NCBI GenBank assembly: GCA_026386795.1
Contig: JAPLMU010000116.1
Location: forward strand, 1 to 35,156
Direction of reading: 5' to 3'
DNA length: 35,156 nucleotides
Origin: Planctomycetota bacterium
Lineage (GTDB): Bacteria; Planctomycetota; Phycisphaerae; Phycisphaerales; SM1A02
Shown here piece by piece: positions 28,449-35,156 of this stretch. The translations under genes were made by a program, and so were the position numbers. The notes below the pieces were generated by a model. That model ran no database searches. It saw only the letters and a list, made by a program, of their open reading frames with translations, and had not been told where the DNA came from. Every line of letters begins with the position of its first letter. Position 1 is the first letter of the stretch.

Positions 28449-30680
28449 TCAATGATTCGGAGCAGTGGGCACGGTGGTTGCCCCCGATGGCGATGTCGGG
28501 ACAACTTCGACCTGCGCGGAGGGCGTCGCTGTGGGGTAGGGCAGGAATGCCGCGATCAGCCCGTCGCCGATACCCATGATGGCCCATCCAGCGATGAGAC
28601 CAGCGCAGACGGCTTCTTTCGAGTCCACCCACAGGCGCCAACCGAATTCGCCCACGCGCTTCAGATAGCGGTGTTCCATGGTGGCAAAGAAGGCTGCGCC
28701 GACCCACATCATGATGGTCGATTCGGGCGGCAGCACAACACCAAGACCGATCGCCACAGCAGAGATTGGGAACTTGCCGCGTGAAATCAGGCGTGCGGAT
28801 TCCAGGATGATCGCAATCGTTACACCCGCGAGCATTGCCCATGCCGCGCTGACAGGCAGTACGCCCCAGAGTTTCTGGATGCCATCAACAGTCTGTACCA
28901 GCGATGCGCCAACGGGGGACTTGCCCATGCCCTCAATGACCTTGGAAATAGCCGCCCACTGCAACGCACCCGGGACAGCCCACGTCTCCGAAACATGCTG
29001 CTCAATTGGAATATCCGCTTTGCGGTTCCAAAGGAAGAGCACATAGAAGAGCGGGGTGGATGCCAGTGCCCCTGCAACAATTCCGATGCAGTGTCCCCAC
29101 GCCTGCTGTCGAGGTTTGGCGCCGAGCATGTAGCCCGGCTTGATATCCATCAATAGATTCGAGGCATTCGATGCGACTTCGGTGGTTACGCCGGCCGTCA
29201 TCAGGTTGGTGCCAGGATTCGTTGGCTGGATTGCACCAAACGTGAATTGCGTGATCTTTGAGAGTGAGCCAGTCGGCGTGGTGGAAGTGAGAGCAGTGGC
29301 GTTCGCTGCGATGAGCGTGAGGAGCACGATCATCGGTATTGACAATGCGCCAAGCCACATACTCACGCCGAACCATTCGTGGTTCAGCCAAATGATCAGC
29401 GCGCTGAAGATAGGAACGCCCACGAAACTCACCCAGAGCGGCAGCTCAATGTGCCGGACACAATCTTCATTCACTTCGCGGCGCTTGAACATTCCGCTAA
29501 ACGCAGAAAGCAGGACCTTCGGCTTTGCAAAGAGTCCCAGCATGGATGCGGTGAGCATCATGGAGACCCCCCACCACAGGCACCAGGTGTTGGTGATGTG
29601 TGCTCGACCAAAGACGGCATCCGCCATTTGGTAGGTGCCGTCTGATTGCACGATCTTCTTGAAGTTCTTCGGCAAGATCTCGCCATTCATGATCATGAGC
29701 GGCGCAAGCACCAAGTAATTGGTGACCATTCCAATCACCAAACTATTGGCGACGCGCATGCCCATCAGGCCGCCAGCGCCCACCATGGACAGATCAAACA
29801 TGACGGTCATTCCGAGCTTATCGAGCTGAATTCCGGAGATATTCGGCACCCAGCCGATGACTTTCCCTGCAGCATCTTTGGCAGGGGTATAGAGCCACTC
29901 GTCTAAGCGCTCCGGGAACTTCTTCAGCGTGTCGGTTGCCTTGGACGTTCCAAGAATGGAAATTTGCAGTACCGCCATGTAGCCCGTGGCAACGACCAGT
30001 TGCAATGCTGCGCCAATGCCGGCAGCCCACGCCAATGCCTTGGCTTTGAAGAGTCCAGTGTCGACGCCAGCGCCATCGGCCCGAGCACCGGATTCGATGG
30101 GCAATCCGGCAGCGTCCAGATTGTTGGTTCCGCCAGCCGGCGCATGTGGATACAACGAGTCAAGCACCACCGCGCATGCACGACCTTCAGGAAACGGCTG
30201 CTGCTCATCGTTGATGAAACGGCGCTTCATTGGGAATGCAACAAGTACACCCAAGATGCTGGCCACCACATTCCAGATGAGCATCTGGTGCCACGCCATC
30301 ACGGTGTTCGTCACGAACATGTACGCCATCAGCGCGCTGATCAGCGGGCCAGTCATGTACCCCGCAGCGGTAGCGATTGATTGAACCGCGTTGTTCTCCA
30401 GGATCGTCATGTCCTTTGACAACTGCAGGCGCGCCATTGCCCGGAAGATCACAAAGGACAGGATCACGCTCGTTACGCCCACGCCGAGCGACCATCCGGT
30501 CTTGGCACCGATATAGAGGTTGGTGGCACTCAGGACGCCGCCGAGCATGAATCCGGTGACGGCTGAGCGGAAGGTCAGCTGTGGCATGTTGCCGCGGAAC
30601 ACGGTCTCAAGCCACCAGTGATCTTTCTGTGAGCGAGTCCAAGTGCGGGTCTGTTCGTCGGTCAGGTGTGGGAGTGCCAT
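28449..30680 (-). CDS. OPT-family oligopeptide/metal-chelate transporter
   Basis: A 743-residue integral membrane protein with about 14-16 hydrophobic segments and no ATPase domain, the normal size for the OPT family. Landmarks are FRSAVTGFMLGGVLSATNLYIGAKTGWSLG near the N-terminus, EQQPFPEGRACA, the DIKPGYMLGAKPRQQ segment, and a C-terminal PESTIMMWVGAAFF. OPT proteins import oligopeptides or metal-chelate compounds by proton symport; the substrate here is unknown. The ATG at 30680 gives normal family length; the open frame upstream to 31034 is unlike the family and overlaps the divergent gene. The WXG100 gene follows after 24 bases on the same strand, so transcription may run on into the type VII-like genes. 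Confidence 0.88.
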   Translation of the reverse strand: MALPHLTDEQTRTWTRSQKDHWWLETVFRGNMPQLTFRSAVTGFMLGGVLSATNLYIGAKTGWSLGVGVTSVILSFVIFRAMARLQLSKDMTILENNAVQSIATAAGYMTGPLISALMAYMFVTNTVMAWHQMLIWNVVASILGVLVAFPMKRRFINDEQQPFPEGRACAVVLDSLYPHAPAGGTNNLDAAGLPIESGARADGAGVDTGLFKAKALAWAAGIGAALQLVVATGYMAVLQISILGTSKATDTLKKFPERLDEWLYTPAKDAAGKVIGWVPNISGIQLDKLGMTVMFDLSMVGAGGLMGMRVANSLVIGMVTNYLVLAPLMIMNGEILPKNFKKIVQSDGTYQMADAVFGRAHITNTWCLWWGVSMMLTASMLGLFAKPKVLLSAFSGMFKRREVNEDCVRHIELPLWVSFVGVPIFSALIIWLNHEWFGVSMWLGALSIPMIVLLTLIAANATALTSTTPTGSLSKITQFTFGAIQPTNPGTNLMTAGVTTEVASNASNLLMDIKPGYMLGAKPRQQAWGHCIGIVAGALASTPLFYVLFLWNRKADIPIEQHVSETWAVPGALQWAAISKVIEGMGKSPVGASLVQTVDGIQKLWGVLPVSAAWAMLAGVTIAIILESARLISRGKFPISAVAIGLGVVLPPESTIMMWVGAAFFATMEHRYLKRVGEFGWRLWVDSKEAVCAGLIAGWAIMGIGDGLIAAFLPYPTATPSAQVEVVPTSPSGATTVPTAPNH

Positions 30681-30738
30681 GGGTGGTTCTCTGTGCGCGG
30701 GACACCGCGTGTGCGGAGCGTAGCGCGATGACGCGGGG

Positions 30739-30744
30739 TAGCCT
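30739..30744 (+). promoter_or_regulatory. -10-like TAGCCT before the membrane protein gene
   Basis: TAGCCT ends 7 bases before the ATG at 30752; the gap (CCGGGGC) has no Shine-Dalgarno match. On the minus strand TACGCT (complement of 30717-30722) is a candidate -10 for the divergent OPT gene with a leader of about 30 bases. Confidence 0.35.
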
Positions 30745-30751
30745 CCGGGGC

Positions 30752-31756
30752 ATGACCCCTTCGCCAGCCGCCGAATCGACACACGATCCTCGCGCGCCGC
30801 AGTCCGGGGACGGCGGATCATTTGTGGGATCAGCAGTATGGGCCGCTCTTGCCGCTTGGCGCGCACGGATTGGAGTGCTGACGGCTGCGATGGTATTGCT
30901 TGCGGTGGCGAACGCCCCGACGCAGTGGACGCAATGGGCAGCATCGGCACGGATGGAGGAAGCTTCGTCGCGCGGCGAGGCGCGTGGGGACCGTTCGCCC
31001 GATCCAGAGGAAGCGGTGCGCGACCTCGAGGCAATCGGACCAGCGTGCTGCGGGGTGTGCGGCGCTGCCATCTTCGGGTTCTTTGTGGTCATGCCGCTGA
31101 CCGCGGGCGCCACAGTGCTCGGCGCGCGGGCTGTCCGCGGAAATGCACGGTTTGGAGACCTCGCATGTGGATTCCGCCGCTATGTGCCGACCCTAGGAGC
31201 GGCCCTTGTGACACTCACCGTCGGCGGTGGTGCGGCAATGGCGGTCAGTCTCATGAACTCAATCGCATTGATTGGATCGGCGTCGCACATGCTCTCTGGC
31301 ATCTTGACGCCGGGTGCCATGTTGGTGCTTGGCATAGTGGTCGTTGCGGTGACACTCTGGTTGACTGCTCGCCTGTGGTTTGCAATCGTTCGGGTGGCGG
31401 ATCCAGAGCGGCCGCGTGTATCCGGGATGGCATCGGTCACGCTCAGTTGGCAGTGGACTGAAGGTCCGGTGCAGTGGTCGATGCTCGGCGTGCTGTTCGT
31501 TGCGGTGGGCGTTGCGCTGGTCGCCATGTTGCCAGGCATGATGGCATGGACATCGGCGGCATCAGCAACCGGCGCTGCGCGGACGGCAGTCTTTGCGATC
31601 GCCGTGGCTCTCATGGCCATTGGTATCTGGCTCGCGGGCACATTTGCGCTGGTCCTCTTCGGTGCGGCGTATGAGCGCGTGGCTCGCCTGCGGGAGCCGA
31701 TTGCGCCGCCGGTTCATGAGGAAATCGCAACTCACAGCGGAGGGATCGACGCATGA
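30752..31756 (+). CDS. Polytopic membrane protein of unknown function
   Basis: A 334-residue membrane protein with about six hydrophobic segments, for example IGVLTAAMVLLAVANAP, CGVCGAAIFGFFVVMPLTAG, ALVTLTVGGGAAMAV, MLVLGIVVVAVTLWLTARLWF, WSMLGVLFVAVGVALVAMLPG and TAVFAIAVALMAIGIWLAG. A charged soluble loop (about 66-88) follows the first segment. No enzymatic motif is seen. The layout, with RARxxDFxxGFRxY-like VRGNARFGDLACGFRRYVP, recalls membrane proteins that carry a glycerophosphoryl- or DUF975-type core, but I cannot assign it. The start at 30752 is chosen because the upstream open frame has no membrane character and TAGCCT lies 7 bases upstream. It overlaps the next gene by 4 bases. 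Confidence 0.7.
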   Translation: MTPSPAAESTHDPRAPQSGDGGSFVGSAVWAALAAWRARIGVLTAAMVLLAVANAPTQWTQWAASARMEEASSRGEARGDRSPDPEEAVRDLEAIGPACCGVCGAAIFGFFVVMPLTAGATVLGARAVRGNARFGDLACGFRRYVPTLGAALVTLTVGGGAAMAVSLMNSIALIGSASHMLSGILTPGAMLVLGIVVVAVTLWLTARLWFAIVRVADPERPRVSGMASVTLSWQWTEGPVQWSMLGVLFVAVGVALVAMLPGMMAWTSAASATGAARTAVFAIAVALMAIGIWLAGTFALVLFGAAYERVARLREPIAPPVHEEIATHSGGIDA

Positions 31757-32109
31757 CTGGACCCTACGGAGATTTAGAGCAAGCCGATTACCCCACGGAT
31801 CGCCGTTCAGTGCGCGGTCGTCGCATTCGTCTTGTTGCAGGCTGGATGCTCATCTCTTTCTGGGAGGCGGTCCCGATGTACTTGGCCTTCATGAAGCTTT
31901 CCGACAACCCACAGCGTGAAGTGGCGGTGGCATTGGCGATAGCCGTCTGCTGGATTCCGGTGATTGGCACTGCTGTCGCCGTCATGTGTGCGGTGTGGGC
32001 GTGGGGCGTTCCGTGGTGGGTAGCGGCGGCGATGTACCTCGCGCCGAAGGTGCTCTTTGTGCTAATTGCACGCGGCATCGAACGCCGGGCGATCGCGCCG
32101 AAGAAGTGA
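31753..32109 (+). CDS. Small membrane protein of unknown function
   Basis: A 118-residue protein with three hydrophobic segments: IRLVAGWMLISFWEAVPMYLAFM, VAVALAIAVCWIPVIGTAVAVMCAVWAWG and VAAAMYLAPKVLFVLIA. The N-terminus is short and acidic, the C-terminus basic (RGIERRAIAPKK), so the C-terminus probably faces the cytoplasm. No family was recognised. The ATG overlaps the stop of the upstream membrane-protein gene (ATGA), which makes co-translation, and perhaps a complex of the two, likely. Confidence 0.7.
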   Translation: MTGPYGDLEQADYPTDRRSVRGRRIRLVAGWMLISFWEAVPMYLAFMKLSDNPQREVAVALAIAVCWIPVIGTAVAVMCAVWAWGVPWWVAAAMYLAPKVLFVLIARGIERRAIAPKK

Positions 32110-32144
32110 CCGCCAGCACCGCGCGCACCCTGACATTCAAATGA

Positions 32145-32176
32145 CCGACGCGCGCCCGTTGAGGAGCGCGCGTCGG
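32145..32176. terminator. Perfect 11-bp hairpin between convergent genes
   Basis: CCGACGCGCGC (32145-32155) and GCGCGCGTCGG (32166-32176) form a perfect 11-bp stem with a 10-base loop in the gap between the small membrane-protein gene and rpoD, whose stops face each other. There is no T-run on either side, so it is probably a bidirectional terminator or RNA-end-protecting hairpin rather than a classical intrinsic terminator. Confidence 0.6.
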
Positions 32177-32218
32177 GAAATGATTGTTGCCATCAGGCCA
32201 ACTTCATGCAGATCGGGA

Positions 32219-34072
32219 TCAGGTGTCTGAACCCTCTTCCTGATCAAGGAAGCTCTGCAAGCGCTGCCGGCGAACCGGGTGCTGCAACTTACGGATCGCC
32301 TTGTTCTCTACTTGGCGAACGCGCTCGCGCGTGACCTTGAAGATACGACCGACTTCTTCCAGCGTGTACGTGTAGCCGTCACCGATACCGTAGCGAAGCT
32401 TCAGAATCTCGCGCTCGCGGTAGGTGAGCGTGCGCAAGACATCGTTGATCCGCTGGCGCAAGAGTTCGCTTGATGCGGCCTCGTGCGGGCTGGACTGGCG
32501 TTCATCCTCGATAAAGTCGCCGAAGTGGCTGTCCTCGCTCTCGCCGACCGGGCGGTCGAGCGAAATCGGGTGACGGCTCACCTTCATGACGCGGCGAGTT
32601 TCCTCGATCGGCATCTTGGCGCGGAGGGCAATCTCTTCGACCGTTGGCTCGCGTCCGAGTTCCTGAAGCAGGTGCTTCTGGATGGTGCGAAGCTTGGACA
32701 TCGTTTCGATCATGTGCACCGGCACGCGGATAGTGCGGGCATGGTCGGCGATCGCGCGGGTGATGGCCTGACGAATCCACCACGTGGCGTAGGTACTGAA
32801 CTTGTAGCCGCGCTTGTATTCGTACTTGTCGACGGCGCGCATCAGGCCGGTGTTGCCTTCCTGAATGATGTCGAGGAACGGCAAGCCACGGTTGCGATAC
32901 TTCTTGGCAATCGAGACCACCAGGCGCAGGTTGCCGCCGGAGAGGTCGCGCTTGGCTTGTTCATACTCAAGGAACGCGCGCTCGATGCGGCGCACGCGCC
33001 CATCAAGATTGTCAGCGCTCTCAAGAACCATGCTGCGGAGACCATCGATCTCGTCGCGCATGACCGTGACATCCTCGGGATCGAATCGCTCTGGATGCTT
33101 GTCAGCCTTCTTGAGTTGGTGATGGATTTCCTTCACCTTCTTGTCGAGGCCCTGCAACTTGCGCAGTAGCGGCTGAATGCGGCTCGTGCGCAGGCAGCAC
33201 TCTTCAAGGAGCACGGCGATCTTGCGACGGTTGTGATCAAACTCCTTGGTCACTTGAGCGCGCTTCGCATCGACAAGTGTGGTGTCCAAGAGCTCGAAGA
33301 TTTCACGGTTGCGGTTGAGCAAGCGTTCGATCGTCGGCAGGTTGGCAGGAATGCGCGCGGCTAGCGTTTCCTTATGGTTCTCCTCAGCGGTGGAGATACG
33401 CATGGTGCGGTCGAACGGCAGCGTTCCGGCATGAACTTGCTTGAGAATCTGCACGGCCATTTGCGCCGCATAGTCACTGGCAAGCGTCATCCGACGGAAG
33501 CACATGCGTGTGGTTTCGATCTTCTTCGCAAGGCGAATTTCCTCTTCGCGGGTGAGAAGCGGAATCGTTCCCATCTGCGTGAGGTACATGCGGATTGGGT
33601 CATCAATTCGCTTTGAACCTTGCTCAGCAAGCGCGGCTTCAACGGCGGCCTGCGTCTCTTGCTCATCAAGAATTTCCTCGTCGGCGTTGGCGACGGCAGC
33701 AGCAGCAGGCTCCTCAGGGAGGTGCTGCTCATCTTCAAATCCACCATCGAAGTCGGCCGGAGGACCATCGTCCTCATCGATCATCTGCACCTTCGGCGGC
33801 TTGTTCGGCTTCTTCTCGTCGCGCTGGAACTTCAGGTTCGTCTGCAGCGGGGCATCGAACATGTCCCAGCCGTTGCGCTTGCGTTCGCTCTCATCAATGA
33901 GTTCGATACCAAGTTCATCCAAGAGGACGATCATCTCGTCAACCTTCTCAGGCTCGACGAATTCATCGGGGACGCAGCGGATGTACTCCTCGTACGTGAT
34001 CCACTTGCGGCCGCGCCCGAGTTCAACGAGCTGGCGGAGGACGGGGGTTAAGTCAGAGAGTGCGAGTGACAA
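32219..34072 (-). CDS. rpoD: Primary sigma factor RpoD (sigma-70)
   Basis: A 617-residue group 1 sigma factor that directs RNA polymerase to housekeeping promoters. Region 1.1 is at the N-terminus ([20 protein letters not shown]), then an acidic linker, region 1.2 ([29 protein letters not shown]), a long non-conserved helical insert (about 190-350), region 2 ([57 protein letters not shown]), region 3 and region 4 with [17 protein letters not shown] and the helix-turn-helix [27 protein letters not shown]. The start is TTG at 34072: an in-frame TAG lies 6 bases upstream, and no downstream ATG would keep region 1.1. It follows dnaG after 120 bases, as in the conserved dnaG-rpoD arrangement. Confidence 0.96.
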   Translation of the reverse strand: MSLALSDLTPVLRQLVELGRGRKWITYEEYIRCVPDEFVEPEKVDEMIVLLDELGIELIDESERKRNGWDMFDAPLQTNLKFQRDEKKPNKPPKVQMIDEDDGPPADFDGGFEDEQHLPEEPAAAAVANADEEILDEQETQAAVEAALAEQGSKRIDDPIRMYLTQMGTIPLLTREEEIRLAKKIETTRMCFRRMTLASDYAAQMAVQILKQVHAGTLPFDRTMRISTAEENHKETLAARIPANLPTIERLLNRNREIFELLDTTLVDAKRAQVTKEFDHNRRKIAVLLEECCLRTSRIQPLLRKLQGLDKKVKEIHHQLKKADKHPERFDPEDVTVMRDEIDGLRSMVLESADNLDGRVRRIERAFLEYEQAKRDLSGGNLRLVVSIAKKYRNRGLPFLDIIQEGNTGLMRAVDKYEYKRGYKFSTYATWWIRQAITRAIADHARTIRVPVHMIETMSKLRTIQKHLLQELGREPTVEEIALRAKMPIEETRRVMKVSRHPISLDRPVGESEDSHFGDFIEDERQSSPHEAASSELLRQRINDVLRTLTYREREILKLRYGIGDGYTYTLEEVGRIFKVTRERVRQVENKAIRKLQHPVRRQRLQSFLDQEEGSDT

Positions 34073-34192
34073 GTTCTAGCGAGGGGTTCTGCGTGGTGCG
34101 ATGAACGCAAACAGAACAATCGGTCATCTTTAGGTAAAGGCGGTAAATCAGTGTCGTAGAATCATTAATACGGGTTTCATGCCTCAGATCCA

Positions 34193-35156
34193 TCATTCTT
34201 CTTCGCGATCAGGGGGTCTATTTCCACTTGGCCCTGGTAATCGGCCATAGGCAGTGGGGTCTCGTCCACGATTTCGAATGGCTTCCAAACGCGCGGCAAG
34301 GGCGCTTGGTTCGTCCGAACTCCTTATTGTAGTAGGATTTATGTTTCCAGAAGCGAGCAGTACGGACGTTCGCGAGCGTCGGATGCGTTCAAATGCATCG
34401 ACAGCCTCTTGAAGTCGCTCAAGCGCAATATTCTCGGACGGTGCGCGCTTTTCGCCAAGGAGTACCAAGTCAATAGCGCAGGATTTGGCGGTTTGTCCGC
34501 GCAATTCTGCCAACACTTCGTCCATGGTGAAGGCGTGCTGATCTTCCAGCCACAGATGAATGGGCTCGAGGACCATGCGACAGTCTGGGTCAAGGAAGCT
34601 TTCCGGGGTGATGGCTTCGGTGACCGGAAGCGATGACCCGTCGTCGAGGCGAACCCGTGCTGCGCCCAATTGTGGATGCGCCAGCAGGATCGCGAGGAGC
34701 CCGCGTTCGGCGTCGCGTCGGGCGCGGGCCTGGGGGATGGGAAAGCCTTGCTCTTCCAAGCTTGGTCGGTACACGGCGCCGGTCTTCACTTCGACCGTCT
34801 CCTCAGGAGCCGAGCGGGGCGTTGGCGCCTTCACTGCCTCCAGCGCGGCTTCCAGATCGCGCTCCGGCAAGCCGGTGATCGAGCCCAGGCTGGACATCAC
34901 CAACGTCTTGCGTAGGCCAGGCATGGCGCGGAACCCAAGTTCAACCAGCCGCGCCAGCACTGCTTCAATCCGTTGCTGTTGCGCGCTCAGTCCGTTGGCG
35001 CCGCGGAAATCTTGACGGAAGCGGCGTACAAAGTGACGGAGCGCATCTTCGCTGTTGGCAAGCGCGGCATCAAAACGCTCGCGCCCATCGGGCTGACGCA
35101 GCAGTTCGTCAGGGTCAAGTTCATCCGGCAGCGTACAGATGCGCACATCGACTGGC
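34193..35156 (-). CDS. dnaG: DNA primase DnaG, C-terminal part (5' end outside window)
   Basis: The window ends inside this gene; the frame is open through the last base, and the visible part is about 320 residues. It starts in the TOPRIM core (VDVRICTLPDELDPDELL, where the DPDE acidic motif belongs), continues through the rest of the catalytic domain with FVRRFRQDFRGANGLSAQQQRIEAVLARL, and ends with a helical helicase-interacting domain (about 140-290: ERGLLAILLAHPQLGAARV, then DCRMVLEPIHLWLEDQHAF). The tail is polar and acidic (PPDREEE). The zinc-binding domain and first TOPRIM motifs are not in the window. DnaG makes RNA primers for replication. rpoD follows 120 bases downstream. Confidence 0.93.
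   Translation of the reverse strand, partial: PVDVRICTLPDELDPDELLRQPDGRERFDAALANSEDALRHFVRRFRQDFRGANGLSAQQQRIEAVLARLVELGFRAMPGLRKTLVMSSLGSITGLPERDLEAALEAVKAPTPRSAPEETVEVKTGAVYRPSLEEQGFPIPQARARRDAERGLLAILLAHPQLGAARVRLDDGSSLPVTEAITPESFLDPDCRMVLEPIHLWLEDQHAFTMDEVLAELRGQTAKSCAIDLVLLGEKRAPSENIALERLQEAVDAFERIRRSRTSVLLASGNINPTTIRSSDEPSALAARLEAIRNRGRDPTAYGRLPGPSGNRPPDREEE

Noticed and set aside
32483-33169. 228-codon plus-strand frame opposite rpoD
   Set aside because: Its apparent [11 protein letters not shown]-like helices are a mirror of rpoD codons; sigma regions 2 to 4 lie on the minus strand here.

Overview
The window looks like chromosomal DNA of a planctomycete, most likely of the class Phycisphaerae. 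Four things point there: a gene pair typical of planctomycetes (a CxxCH/DUF1549/DUF1553 protein followed by a Tat-exported DUF1501 protein), a DUF1080 lipoprotein, very large secreted beta-rich proteins ending in a paired GADLGxLLGxWG dockerin-like motif, and moderately GC-rich DNA with few strong Shine-Dalgarno sites. No taxonomic marker such as rRNA is present, so this is an inference from gene content. Both ends are cut inside genes: a class V aminotransferase on the left and dnaG on the right.

Region 1-9.3 kb: the end of a class V aminotransferase; a truncated haemoglobin divergent from an unrecognised secreted protein; a SPOR-domain lipoprotein divergent from an acyl-CoA synthetase; then two large secreted mosaic proteins on the minus strand that share a nine-cysteine module, repeated beta-sandwich units and the C-terminal dockerin-like pair. 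Region 9.3-17.1 kb (plus strand): peroxiredoxin with an overlapping chagasin-like inhibitor; the DUF1549/DUF1553 and DUF1501 pair; tRNA-Gly(TCC) followed 16 bases later by ribonuclease D; a DUF1080 lipoprotein overlapping a cupin. Region 17.2-21.6 kb: an OmpA-type lipoprotein with a good rho-independent terminator, divergent from an amidohydrolase, then a Minf_1886-like protein and ffh (signal recognition particle).

Region 21.6-30.7 kb (minus strand) is the most interesting part. A closely spaced series runs OPT-family transporter, WXG100 protein, helical 203-residue protein, 76-residue WXG-like protein, 1305-residue FtsK/EccC-like ATPase, PolX/PHP polymerase. The middle four genes look like a minimal type VII (ESX/WXG100-like) secretion locus without the usual EccB/EccD/EsaA/EssB/YukD partners. 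The ATPase has three RecA-like units, of which only the middle one keeps a P-loop. Region 30.7-35.2 kb: two small membrane-protein genes, then the dnaG-rpoD macromolecular-synthesis pair, with rpoD apparently starting at TTG.

Across the window several starts have a TANNNT hexamer 5 to 8 bases upstream and no Shine-Dalgarno site, which suggests leaderless or nearly leaderless transcription. In two divergent intergenic regions a single TATNGTA heptamer supplies overlapping candidate -10 boxes for both directions. No CRISPR array, insertion sequence, phage gene or rRNA was seen.
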